Shown: in pieces, positions 6,381-12,840 of the stretch
How the letters are laid out: the number at the start of each line of letters is the position of its first letter
Position numbering within the stretch: the stretch's first letter is position 1
From: a virus
IMG/VR virus record: IMGVR_UViG_3300006315_000018
Span: 1 to 32,719 of that record
Length of the DNA stretch: 32,719 nt
Strand: one strand, 5' to 3'
Made by a program: the position numbers and the translations under genes
Notes under the pieces: generated by a model
What the model saw: the letters and a program-made list of their open reading frames with translations, nothing else
Told to the model about the DNA's origin: nothing
Databases searched by the model: none

Positions 6381-6586
6381 TTTTCCCCCACCTTATCTTT
6401 CATATATTTCAAGGCACTTATCCAACCACACTCAAAACATTTACCATATTCATCTGACATATCCATATTACTGCACATATCATCATATTCTTTTGTTGGT
6501 AAGTTAGTCTCGTGTGCCTCTTTTATTTCGTTGTCTAGCATTTTTAATATTGTTGCTTTTGATTTGATCGCAATAAAATCACTCAT
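6377..6586 (-). CDS. Hypothetical protein, 69 aa, paralogue of its upstream neighbour
   Basis: Its C-terminal third (MSDEYGKCFECGW then ISALKYM) aligns with that of the next gene upstream: MSDE, a short gap, GW, two residues, AL, one residue, Y. The pair therefore looks like a tandem duplication. Contains a CxxC within that block. ATGA overlaps on both sides. No named family. Confidence 0.55.
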   Translation of the reverse strand: MSDFIAIKSKATILKMLDNEIKEAHETNLPTKEYDDMCSNMDMSDEYGKCFECGWISALKYMKDKVGEK

Positions 6587-6774
6587 TTATCTAATCCTTT
6601 CTCTTTTGCTAGTTTAAGCACATATTCAAGTGCCTCAACCCAACCCTCTACTCTATAAAAATCCTCATCACTCATTTCGTAATTACCTTTCTCTACCATA
6701 GACTTATTTTCTTTCATATAGGTTTTGTTCTCTTGTCTATAAGTATCTTTTATTTCTTTAATAAAATTATTCAT
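6583..6774 (-). CDS. Hypothetical protein, 63 aa, paralogue of its downstream neighbour
   Basis: The ATG at 6774 is chosen because GGTGGAGAAGAAG directly precedes it. C-terminal MSDEDFYRVEGWVEALEY matches the following gene's MSDE...GW..AL.Y block. The N-terminal part is Lys/Glu-rich helix. Overlaps the preceding gene by 8 bp. No named family. Confidence 0.5.
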   Translation of the reverse strand: MNNFIKEIKDTYRQENKTYMKENKSMVEKGNYEMSDEDFYRVEGWVEALEYVLKLAKEKGLDK

Positions 6775-6949
6775 CTTCTTCTCCACCCCCATTTATTTCT
6801 CTTGTTGCTTTCACTCGTCTTTGCAAACTATAGCTTTCAATAGTTTTCTTTTTATATTCTTCAAACGAAATGTCCCAGTTCTCTCTGTTTCGTATGTCCT
6901 CAACATAGTCCTCTAACATCTCATCTAAATCAAAATCATTTTCATTCAT
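6767..6949 (-). CDS. Acidic protein, 60 aa, paralogue of the 47-aa gene upstream
   Basis: The segment MLEDYVEDIRNRENWDIS then FEEYKKK (about 10-35) closely matches LLKDYIDSLREESNWNVS then FVEYKDR of the gene ending at 7253; W, SF and EYK are conserved in register. ATGA overlap with the gene before it. No named family. Confidence 0.55.
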   Translation of the reverse strand: MNENDFDLDEMLEDYVEDIRNRENWDISFEEYKKKTIESYSLQRRVKATREINGGGEEDE

Positions 6950-7263
6950 TCCTCTATTTGTCCACCCTCTCTATAATTCTTATCTATAATTTCTCTATCC
7001 CAACCACTAACATTATCAAAATCAACTTTCCTACCTTTGCTGTCCCAAATTTCAGAACCCTCGTAATCTAGTGGGTATATAAATCCAAATCTTTCTATGC
7101 TGTATAATTCATAATCATCATCATCATAATTTTGTTGCATATCATTATAATCCCAATCTATTTCTAAAGATTGTATTTGTTTTTGTAGTCTTTCTACTTG
7201 GACATCTGTCAATTTGGCATAGTCCTTTGTAATTTTTTCTTTTAATTGTTTTTTATTTTTCAT
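6946..7263 (-). CDS. Acidic hypothetical protein, 105 aa
   Basis: Lys-rich helical N-terminus, then a Tyr/Asp-rich centre (DYNDMQQNYDDDDYEL, about 38-53) and a globular-looking C-terminus with FGFIYPLDYEGSEIWD. Lies between the two paralogous short genes and overlaps both. No family is recognised. Confidence 0.55.
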   Translation of the reverse strand: MKNKKQLKEKITKDYAKLTDVQVERLQKQIQSLEIDWDYNDMQQNYDDDDYELYSIERFGFIYPLDYEGSEIWDSKGRKVDFDNVSGWDREIIDKNYREGGQIEE

Positions 7264-7396
7264 CTGTATGTTTAAAATTCTTTATCCTTTTTATTTCTCG
7301 GTCTTTATATTCTACAAAAGACACATTCCAATTTGATTCCTCTCTCAAGGAATCAATGTAGTCCTTTAGTAATTCGTCCTCTTGTTCTCTATTCAT
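7253..7396 (-). CDS. Acidic protein, 47 aa, paralogue of the 60-aa gene downstream
   Basis: Shares the DY-x5-R-x3-NW-x2-SF-x-EYK core with the 60-aa gene two places downstream. Starts at ATG 7396 preceded by GAGGTATAAAAA, and overlaps the next gene by 11 bp. The two copies bracket a different gene, so the duplication was not simple tandem. No named family. Confidence 0.5.
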   Translation of the reverse strand: MNREQEDELLKDYIDSLREESNWNVSFVEYKDREIKRIKNFKHTDEK

Positions 7397-7399
7397 TTT

Positions 7400-7576
7400 T
7401 TATACCTCAAATACTTTTTCATTTAATCCTTTTCCTTTTGGTTGTCTTTTATTATATTTAATAACTAATTTTTTTCTTACAAGTTTTAAAAGGTTTATGG
7501 TATCAGTTGATTGATTTATTTTACCTAACAACTGCACATCTTCTAAAATTTTTTTATTTTCTGATACTTTTTTCAT
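7400..7576 (-). CDS. Small basic protein, 58 aa
   Basis: Helical, Lys-rich protein (VSENKKILEDVQLLGKINQS, then LLKLVRKKLVIKYNKRQPK), of a size and charge suiting a nucleic-acid-binding protein. GAAAGGAAAT lies before the ATG. The pattern of a short helix, QSTDTINLL and a basic helix is weakly reminiscent of a helix-turn-helix, but I cannot establish one. Confidence 0.5.
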   Translation of the reverse strand: MKKVSENKKILEDVQLLGKINQSTDTINLLKLVRKKLVIKYNKRQPKGKGLNEKVFEV

Positions 7577-7578
7577 AG

Positions 7579-7746
7579 TTATTTCCTTTCTTTAAAATCA
7601 TGAGTTTCCCAACCATCACAAAATTGTGAATGATCTACATTATCTTGGGTAGTCCATAATTTTTCTTTACCTTTTTTATCAGTTGTATAAAAAGTTATGT
7701 CCCATAACCCTAGACTTTCTAATTCTGTCTTTGTCATTTTTTTCAT
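7579..7746 (-). CDS. Hypothetical protein, 55 aa, overlapping the zinc-ribbon gene
   Basis: Begins MKKMTKTELESLGLWDI; AGAAAGGAAAA precedes the ATG. The rest is polar with aromatic positions (LWTTQDNVDHSQFCDGWETHDF). It overlaps the upstream zinc-ribbon gene by 68 bp in a different frame, unusually long here, so the upstream gene's C-terminus or this gene's start may be misplaced, or one frameshift separates them. Confidence 0.45.
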   Translation of the reverse strand: MKKMTKTELESLGLWDITFYTTDKKGKEKLWTTQDNVDHSQFCDGWETHDFKERK

Positions 7747-7879
7747 TTATGTTTTCCTTTCTACATTTATTACATATTGTTCCTTCACTATAGTCTGCTA
7801 CTTGTTTACCTGTAGTATCTTTTAGATATTCTTTTCCACAAGCAATACAAGTCCAACCATCAGGTAAATCATATTTCAT
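7679..7879 (-). CDS. Zinc-ribbon protein, 66 aa
   Basis: First gene of the leftward arm. CIAC at about 11-14 and CNKC at about 36-39 form a four-Cys ribbon, with DLPDGWTCIACGKEY typical of phage short zinc ribbons. GAAAGGATAAT is the ribosome site. The last 25 residues (KNDKDRIRKSRV...) lie inside the overlap with the next gene and may not be conserved. Possibly a transcription or recruitment factor; that is inference. Confidence 0.55.
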   Translation of the reverse strand: MKYDLPDGWTCIACGKEYLKDTTGKQVADYSEGTICNKCRKENINEKNDKDRIRKSRVMGHNFLYN

Positions 7880-7949
7880 TTTTATTATCCTTTCTATTTC
7901 CTAAAATTTGTGGCAACTTTTATAGCCATTGAGTTAAACGCCAAATACA

Positions 7950-7979
7950 ATTATCGGTTATGCACTATTTTGCTGTCAA
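7950..7979 (-). promoter_or_regulatory. Leftward promoter 1
   Basis: TTGACA at 7979-7974, 18-bp spacer, GATAAT at 7955-7950 (5 of 6 to consensus). Predicted start near 7943, giving a leader of about 65 nt before the zinc-ribbon gene. Confidence 0.65.
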
Positions 7980-8145
7980 CTACCTATCCTTGTATAAAGC
8001 TCCAATCCCAGTTAGGCTTGGTATAATTTAAGAGACACCAATTCAGCCTCACCACAAATCGTGCAGATTTTTTCTTAAGGAACTCTTGATTACTTTCGGT
8101 AATTTCAAACCGAATCCTGTGGAAAACCTACAAACCTTGATTTTA

Positions 8146-8174
8146 AAAATAATACAACTTTTCAAAAATGTCAA
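8146..8174 (-). promoter_or_regulatory. Leftward promoter 2
   Basis: TTGACA at 8174-8169, 17-bp spacer, TATTTT at 8151-8146 (4 of 6). Its transcript would pass through the hairpin at 8088-8116. Confidence 0.55.
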
Positions 8175-8292
8175 CTACTAAAATTATGTATTCAGTAAAA
8201 TCAATAACTTAAATTTTATTTTTGCCTATCCCTAATATATCACTATATTAATCTAAAGTGCATATTTATGTTCCCTTTGGGGTAGTGCTACC

Positions 8293-8321
8293 CTTTTACC
8301 ATAGATTATAAAAGTTGTCAA
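8293..8321 (-). promoter_or_regulatory. Leftward promoter 3
   Basis: TTGACA at 8321-8316, 17-bp spacer, TAAAAG at 8298-8293 (4 of 6). Its -35 box lies back to back with the rightward -35 box, 6 bp apart. Confidence 0.5.
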
Positions 8322-8327
8322 TAGTGT

Positions 8328-8356
8328 TTGACAAAAAAATAAAAAGAGTGTAAATT
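8328..8356 (+). promoter_or_regulatory. Rightward early promoter
   Basis: TTGACA at 8328-8333, 17-bp A-rich spacer, TAAATT at 8351-8356 (4 of 6). Predicted start near 8363, exactly at the first hairpin of the structured RNA. With leftward promoter 3 it forms an inverted pair TGTCAA-6-TTGACA. Confidence 0.6.
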
Positions 8357-8362
8357 GTAATA

Positions 8363-8458
8363 GTCAGGAAATTATGCCTGACAACAGATGTTAACTTATG
8401 TACATCTGACCTCCTTCGGGTGGGTAGGTTTGTTCATTTTCTCCTACCCACTTTTTTT
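8363..8458 (+). ncRNA. Structured leader RNA or small RNA with attenuator-like layout
   Basis: Begins at the predicted start of the rightward promoter. Helix 1: 8363-8368 with 8377-8382 (GTCAGG/CCTGAC). Helix 2: 8385-8391 with 8402-8408 (CAGATGT/ACATCTG). Helix 3: around a C(UUCG)G tetraloop at 8414-8419, with 8409-8413 facing 8420-8425. The 3' side of helix 3 shares bases with the 5' arm of the terminator (8420-8428), so the two are mutually exclusive. It could be an attenuator or a discrete sRNA of about 95 nt; no known riboswitch class is recognised. Confidence 0.5.
8420..8458 (+). terminator. Rho-independent terminator in the rightward leader
   Basis: Perfect 9-bp GC-rich stem, GTGGGTAGG (8420-8428) with CCTACCCAC (8443-8451), 14-nt loop, followed by seven T. 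It lies between the rightward promoter and the first rightward gene, so some mechanism must let polymerase pass. Confidence 0.85.
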
Positions 8459-8469
8459 ATAAGGATAAT

Positions 8470-8814
8470 ATGAGGTTGTTTTTAATAATAATTGTAGTAT
8501 CTACTACATCTTGTGCATTAATACCTTCTGCACCAACGACATTAAAAGTAGTTGGTGATATAAAAACAGGAGCTGATATTGTGGGTTTAATTACAAATGA
8601 AAAAACAACAGGTGATATGGTTGCATCAGAAGTATTAGATATGGATTGTTCAACTATACATTTTTTTATTAGACCTTATAAATTTTGTAAAGTAAATGAG
8701 TATATAAAGGTTGAAGAAATTAAAGAAGAAAAACCAGTTAAGGTATATAAATTTAAAAGTGCAAAGGAAGTTCAGAAGTATCAGTTATCTAAACATAAAT
8801 GGGAGTATAAATGA
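8470..8814 (+). CDS. Putative small lipoprotein, 114 aa
   Basis: First gene of the rightward arm, with AAGGAT 6 bp before the ATG. The N-terminus is a short signal peptide (LFLIIIVV) ending in TTSC with Cys15 as possible lipidated residue, although the -3 position is not the usual Leu. The mature part is polar, with two further Cys (DMDCS, KFCKV) and a Lys/Glu-rich C-terminus. An envelope lipoprotein made early could act in superinfection exclusion; that is inference. Its stop overlaps the next start (ATGA). Confidence 0.6.
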   Translation: MRLFLIIIVVSTTSCALIPSAPTTLKVVGDIKTGADIVGLITNEKTTGDMVASEVLDMDCSTIHFFIRPYKFCKVNEYIKVEEIKEEKPVKVYKFKSAKEVQKYQLSKHKWEYK

Positions 8815-8903
8815 GTGAAATAAGAAAATATATTAGACAAAGGTTTCCTAATTTAATAGCATTAGAGAAATACTTAAAAAAAGTTTTAAAAAAGAAAAAC
8901 TAA
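8811..8903 (+). CDS. Small basic peptide, 30 aa
   Basis: Joined upstream by ATGA and downstream by TAATG. Amphipathic basic helix (IRKYIRQRFPNLIALEKYLKK) ending in a Lys run. No family is recognised; coupling on both sides supports translation. Confidence 0.45.
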   Translation: MSEIRKYIRQRFPNLIALEKYLKKVLKKKN

Positions 8904-9127
8904 TGGAGTTTGTGCTGTTGACTTGGTTGAAAATGAATTTTTATTATGTAGATACTTACAAAGATGTTAATGAATGTATCAGTAAGGCAGAAATATTATT
9001 TAAAGACAGATCGGAATATATGTGTTTGCCTAAAGATTATATAAATCAACAAAGAATTGTAAAAGGAATATTTAGTGAGGATATGTTAAAAAGTAAAAGA
9101 GATGACAATAAGATTAAAAAAAATTAG
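8903..9127 (+). CDS. Hypothetical protein, 74 aa
   Basis: Starts with a hydrophobic, aromatic stretch (EFVLLTWLKMNFYYV), then a charged region with two Cys (NECISK, YMCLPKD). The spacing resembles small phage secreted or membrane-peripheral proteins. The ATG overlaps the previous stop; GAAAAACTAATGG gives no strong ribosome site, so coupling is likely. Family not recognised. Confidence 0.5.
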   Translation: MEFVLLTWLKMNFYYVDTYKDVNECISKAEILFKDRSEYMCLPKDYINQQRIVKGIFSEDMLKSKRDDNKIKKN

Positions 9128-9260
9128 TGATACTATTGCTAGAGCATATGATGTTAATCCTAAATTTGCAGAGGATATGAATGCTTATCTTGAACAATAT
9201 GCAGAATACTATTATAAGATTTTTATAAAAGAGTGGACTGATAAAAAGGATGCCCCATAG
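9102..9260 (+). CDS. Hypothetical protein, 52 aa
   Basis: Begins inside the end of the preceding gene (26-bp overlap) and runs 11 bp into the next. Helical, Tyr-rich (LEQYAEYYYKIFIKEW) with a basic N-terminus. No family is recognised. Confidence 0.45.
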   Translation: MTIRLKKISDTIARAYDVNPKFAEDMNAYLEQYAEYYYKIFIKEWTDKKDAP

Positions 9261-9477
9261 AAAACATTTTTTTGAAACATTTGTAGATATAGGTAGTGGT
9301 TATATAATTGCAGTAGTTATGCAAATTTTAGTTTTTCCATTGTTTAATATTCATACAAGTTATTTTAATATGCTTGTTATTGGTGGGATATTTATGAGTG
9401 TATCAATGTTAAGAAGTTGGTTATGGAGAAAATATTTTCATTTAAAGTTTTATAAAGATGAAAAGATTGATTTATGA
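9250..9477 (+). CDS. DUF7220-like small two-helix membrane protein
   Basis: The 75-aa sequence matches a widespread small phage or prophage membrane protein: an N-terminal FVDIGSGYIIAVVMQILVFP helix, a short loop, and a second helix (LVIGGIFMSVSMLRSWLWR) ending in basic residues. The Gly-x-x-x-Ala/Val-Val-x-Gln-Ile-Leu-Val-Phe-Pro pattern is the clue. Role unknown. The ATG has poor spacing to AAAAAGG, so coupling to the preceding gene is likely. The family name is from memory and less certain than the match. Confidence 0.6.
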   Translation: MPHRKHFFETFVDIGSGYIIAVVMQILVFPLFNIHTSYFNMLVIGGIFMSVSMLRSWLWRKYFHLKFYKDEKIDL

Positions 9478-9563
9478 AGTGGCAAAAAAAACATAAAGGA
9501 AGGAGAAAAAAAGGTAGTAAATGGAGGAAAGCACAAAGGAGAATGAGAAGGAGAAAAAGATAA
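9474..9563 (+). CDS. Very basic 29-aa peptide
   Basis: ATGA-coupled to the membrane protein and ending TAA immediately before the primase ATG. Nine Lys and nine Arg in 29 residues, two Trp, no acidic residue. The composition suits binding to DNA or RNA. The same bases contain several AAGGAG-like sites, so part of the sequence may also serve as ribosome site for the primase. It may therefore be a coincidental frame, but the double coupling argues for translation. Confidence 0.45.
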   Translation: MKWQKKHKGRRKKGSKWRKAQRRMRRRKR

Positions 9564-10370
9564 ATGAACATAAAACAATTTGTTAAAACTTTAGATTTGC
9601 AACCACAAGACATCTATAGAGATGATTGTCCTATATGTGGTAATACTAATACTTTATCTGTGAGAAACACAGGAACAGCAATTTTATATAATTGTTTTCA
9701 TGCAGATTGTAATGTAAAAGGAAGTTTAACAACAGAACCAACTAAACAAGCATTTACAATTAGAAAAGTATTTAACACAAATTCAAAGTTTTCAATTCCT
9801 AATTATTTTGTAAGCCCACTTCGTAACGAAAATGCAGTTAAGTATTTAAAACAACACAATTCGTGGGAGGCATATATGACAAAAAAAATATCAGTTATGT
9901 ATGATGTAAAACAAGATAGGGTTGTTTTTTTAGTAAAAGATATTGGTAATAATGTCATAGATGCTATTGGTAGAGCATTGAATAAAAATTCAAAATTAAA
10001 ATGGTTTAGATATGGTAAATCTAAAAGCCCATTTATAGTTGAAGGAGATATAGATAAAAATACATTAGTAGTGGTGGAAGATTGCCCAAGTGCTTGTGCA
10101 GTATCTTCTTTATACACAGGTTTAGCATTGTTAGGAACAAGTTTACCAAATAGTGTTTTATCTACAATTAAAAACAGATGGTCTCGTGTTATTATTTGTC
10201 TTGATAAAGATGCTACTGACAAGTCTTTAAAATTAGTTGATAAATTAAGTTTTTATGTTAATACTGATATGAAAATGTTAGAAAGAGATTTGAAATATGA
10301 AAATAAAGACAATATAATAAAGCTATTTAAATCTTATTCTTCTTCATATGAACAAGCAGGAGATTTATAG
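9564..10370 (+). CDS. DNA primase (zinc-binding plus Toprim)
   Basis: A 268-aa T7 gp4-like primase half without helicase. The zinc domain has C22-P-I-C25 and C44-F-H-A-D-C49 followed by NVKG. The Toprim domain has the acidic motif VVVEDCPSA (E172, D173) and ICLDKDAT (D214, D216), the metal-binding sites for primer synthesis. In T7 the primase and helicase are one protein; here the helicase is encoded two genes on. A GTG-started zinc protein follows with a TAGTG overlap. Acts in the cytoplasm, making RNA primers for the lagging strand. Confidence 0.85.
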   Translation: MNIKQFVKTLDLQPQDIYRDDCPICGNTNTLSVRNTGTAILYNCFHADCNVKGSLTTEPTKQAFTIRKVFNTNSKFSIPNYFVSPLRNENAVKYLKQHNSWEAYMTKKISVMYDVKQDRVVFLVKDIGNNVIDAIGRALNKNSKLKWFRYGKSKSPFIVEGDIDKNTLVVVEDCPSACAVSSLYTGLALLGTSLPNSVLSTIKNRWSRVIICLDKDATDKSLKLVDKLSFYVNTDMKMLERDLKYENKDNIIKLFKSYSSSYEQAGDL

Positions 10371-10645
10371 TGCCATTTTATAGTTATGTATGTAAAAAAT
10401 GTAAAAAAGAATTGGAATTTCAACATCCCTATGGTAAGTGGAAAAAGAAATGTGAATGTGGGGGCGAGTTGGTAAAACAATTATCAGCACCTAGAGTTGC
10501 TAGAATGACAAATCCTGCTATGGGTAGATTTTGTCCAGAAACACAATTTAGAGATTGGTGTAAAGAGCCACTTACTCCTGAAAAGGAGATGCGAGGTAAA
10601 GGTAAATTTAAATTGAAACCAAAGAAAAGGAAGGAATTGATATGA
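10370..10645 (+). CDS. FmdB-type zinc ribbon protein
   Basis: A 91-aa protein that starts with GTG overlapping the primase stop. The N-terminal PFYSYVCKKCKKELEF and CECGGELVKQLSAP match the FmdB regulatory/CxxC-CxxC zinc-ribbon family, with C8-x2-C11 and C28-x-C30. The C-terminal half is basic (KGKFKLKPKKRKE) and includes FCPETQFRDWC. Its place between primase and helicase suggests a replication accessory or transcription role, which is inference. Confidence 0.65.
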   Translation: MPFYSYVCKKCKKELEFQHPYGKWKKKCECGGELVKQLSAPRVARMTNPAMGRFCPETQFRDWCKEPLTPEKEMRGKGKFKLKPKKRKELI

Positions 10646-11865
10646 TACAAAAACAAGTATTAGCACTATGCCTAAAAAATGATTTTTGGAAAGAGGCAAG
10701 ATATGTTCTTAATGAACAGATGTTTCCAAAAGAATTGTCAACTATATATTTAACTATGACATCTGCCCACGAAAAATATGAATCAAATTTATCAGTTAAA
10801 GAGTTGCTTGAAATACATAGAGATAAATATCCAGCACTACCAACATTAACAAGAAATACAATAGAAGAAGTTATATTAAGTCTTAACGATATTGATATAC
10901 CTAAAGACGAAATAGCAAAAGATTTATTGTTAAATTTATGGCGAAGAAACAAGGCAAGAGAAATTGGTGAAAAATCCATTGAAATATTTACAGGAAAAAA
11001 AGATGCTAATTTTCAAGAATTACAAAAAATAGTTGTGGATGCTTTAGAGATAGATAAATTAGACAATAGTCAAACCTATACTAATATGACACAAGATTTA
11101 GATGAAATGCTTAATGGCAAGGAAGAAGAGTTTGAATTTAAATTCGGTTTACCTTCTTTAGAACAGCGAGTTGAAGGATTATCTCGTGGTAATTTTGGCA
11201 TACTATTAGCAAGACCTGAAGTTGGTAAAACTACCTTTGCTTGTTTTCTTGCCAGTCAATATTTAAAACAAGGAAAAAAGGTTGTTTATTGGGCAAACGA
11301 AGAACCTGCTGTTCGTATTAAATTGAGAATAGTACAATCATTATTAGGTAAAACAAAAGATGAAATTAAAAAGACTTTACCAAAGTGCAAAGAAGAATAT
11401 GAAAAAATAAAGGATTTACTTGTTGTTCACGATTGTGTCGGAACATATGTTTCTGAAATACAAGATTATGCGACAACATTCAAACCTGATGTGATGTTTT
11501 TAGATCAATTAGATAAGGTAAAGATAACAGGAGATTATAATAGAACAGATGAAAAATTAAAGGAAGTGTATGTGCAAACACGAGAAATTTGTAAACGAGC
11601 AAGTTGTTTAATTTGGGCAGTATCACAGGCAAGTTATGAGGCGGAAGGCAGAGAAAAAGTTGATTACTCTATGTTAGATAATTCACGCACAGGAAAAGCC
11701 GGTGAGGCAGATATCATCATCGGTATCGGTATGGATAATTCTGATGATTGTGCGAGGGGGAGAAGAAAATTTTGTATTAGTAAAAATAAAATTAATGGAG
11801 ACCATAGTTCTTTTAATTGTTTTATGAATCACCACAGAGGAGTGTTTTATGATGATAGTTCTTGA
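10642..11865 (+). CDS. Replicative DNA helicase, DnaB/RecA-fold
   Basis: A 407-aa protein. The N-terminal 150 residues are helical and resemble the DnaB N-terminal/linker region. The RecA-like core has Walker A ARPEVGKTT (190-198, the usual DnaB form), WANEEP (218-223) with the catalytic Glu, Walker B VMFLDQLD with D288, and a later motif SQASYEAEG preceding DNSRTGKAGEADIIIGIG. It unwinds DNA as a hexamer ahead of the polymerase. Overlaps the zinc protein by 4 bp and the exonuclease by 17 bp. Confidence 0.88.
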   Translation: MIQKQVLALCLKNDFWKEARYVLNEQMFPKELSTIYLTMTSAHEKYESNLSVKELLEIHRDKYPALPTLTRNTIEEVILSLNDIDIPKDEIAKDLLLNLWRRNKAREIGEKSIEIFTGKKDANFQELQKIVVDALEIDKLDNSQTYTNMTQDLDEMLNGKEEEFEFKFGLPSLEQRVEGLSRGNFGILLARPEVGKTTFACFLASQYLKQGKKVVYWANEEPAVRIKLRIVQSLLGKTKDEIKKTLPKCKEEYEKIKDLLVVHDCVGTYVSEIQDYATTFKPDVMFLDQLDKVKITGDYNRTDEKLKEVYVQTREICKRASCLIWAVSQASYEAEGREKVDYSMLDNSRTGKAGEADIIIGIGMDNSDDCARGRRKFCISKNKINGDHSSFNCFMNHHRGVFYDDSS

Positions 11866-12397
11866 TATTGAAACAACATATAAAGAAATAAATGGTAAAA
11901 CTGATCCAAGCCCTTTTATTACAGGTAATAAGCTAGTGTCAGTAGGAACTATAAGTTTTAATGATAAAGGAGAAAAAATTGATTACTTTAAGTTTTCTCA
12001 TAGCAGTGGTGATGAAAGTCAAGAAAATTTTAAAAAGTTAAATGCTTATCTACAGAATACACAACTTTTAATTGGGCATAATATAAAATTTGATTTGCAA
12101 TGGTTATTAGAATGTGGATTTAAATACAATGGAAATTTATATGATACTATGGTAATTGATTATCTATTATCAGGTGGAATTAAATGTGATTTGACATTAG
12201 AAGGGTGCTGTAGAAGAAGAAATGTTGAATTACCAAAAAAAGATTTAGTTAGTGAATATATCGATAAAGGTATAGGTTTTGATAAAATATCTTGGGATAT
12301 TCTTAAAGAATATGGAATAGCCGATATAAAAGCAACTAAATGTCTTGCTGATTATCAGTTAGATATATTAAAAACTACATATAAGGAGTTTATATGA
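11849..12397 (+). CDS. 3'-5' exonuclease, DEDDy type (proofreading domain as separate gene)
   Basis: A 182-aa stand-alone exonuclease. Exo I: VLDIETT with D6 and E8. Exo II: IGHNIKFD with N78 and D82. Exo III: YGIAD with Y155 and D159, the DEDDy form found in family A polymerases. YDTMVIDYLL between motifs is also family-typical. It corresponds to the N-terminal exonuclease of T7 gp5 and probably proofreads for the polymerase encoded one gene further on. GGAG precedes the ATG; the second ATG is an equally possible start. Confidence 0.85.
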   Translation: MMIVLDIETTYKEINGKTDPSPFITGNKLVSVGTISFNDKGEKIDYFKFSHSSGDESQENFKKLNAYLQNTQLLIGHNIKFDLQWLLECGFKYNGNLYDTMVIDYLLSGGIKCDLTLEGCCRRRNVELPKKDLVSEYIDKGIGFDKISWDILKEYGIADIKATKCLADYQLDILKTTYKEFI

Positions 12398-12840
12398 TAC
12401 GAAAAATGTATGAAACAGAAGATGATAGAAAAGTAGAACAAGCGATTGTTAATGAATTATCAGATGCTTGGAAAGTTTTTTATCAAAAACTACCCATTAA
12501 ATACAAAGTTGATTTTGCTATACTTAATGATAGACGACAAGTTATAAGTTGGGTTGAGATTAAAAGACGAGACCACAAAATGGGCACTTATCCAACATAT
12601 ATGTTAAGTCTTGATAAATATTTATCAGGTATGCAACTATACAAACTTACAGGACTTCCATTTAATTTAGTGGTAAAATTTACAGATAATTTATACCATT
12701 GTGAAGTTCATTTATTAAGTAATGCACAGATTACAATATCTATGGGGGGCAGAACCGATAGAGGCGACAACCAAGATATTGAACCCTGTGTTTTTTTTGA
12801 TAGTAAGCTATTTAAAAAAGTGGTAAAAAAAGAAGAATAA
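12394..12840 (+). CDS. PD-(D/E)XK nuclease-like protein, 148 aa
   Basis: Core pattern: KVDFAILNDRRQVISWVEIKRRD, of which the key residues are D48 in VDFAIL and E62-I-K64 (ExK), about 14 apart, as in restriction-type and VRR-like nucleases. Before it a helix (EQAIVNELSDAW) provides the usual preceding Glu. After it strands and a Gly-rich loop (SMGGRTDRGD) follow. It lies between exonuclease and polymerase genes with 4-bp and 1-bp overlaps. Nuclease function is inferred from the motif; a structural PD-(D/E)XK relic is possible. Confidence 0.55.
   Translation: MIRKMYETEDDRKVEQAIVNELSDAWKVFYQKLPIKYKVDFAILNDRRQVISWVEIKRRDHKMGTYPTYMLSLDKYLSGMQLYKLTGLPFNLVVKFTDNLYHCEVHLLSNAQITISMGGRTDRGDNQDIEPCVFFDSKLFKKVVKKEE

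Larger units (their letters stand above)
7880..8469. promoter_or_regulatory. Divergent control region between the two early arms
   Basis: A 590-bp stretch without a credible gene. It contains three leftward TTGACA promoters, one rightward promoter, a leader hairpin at 8088-8116 (gatt/aatc outside, cggt/accg inside), a small hairpin GGGTA-GTGC-TACCC with a T run at 8280-8297, a DnaA-box-like element at 8117-8130, and the structured RNA at 8363-8458. TGTCAACTAC is repeated exactly at 7974 and 8169. It is the likely master switch for early transcription and may also hold an origin; the latter is inference. Confidence 0.6.

Noticed and set aside
8019-8034. Rightward extended -10 sequence TGGTATAAT
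   Set aside because: No -35 box at suitable distance; any transcript would run against the three leftward promoters and meet the hairpin at 8280-8297.
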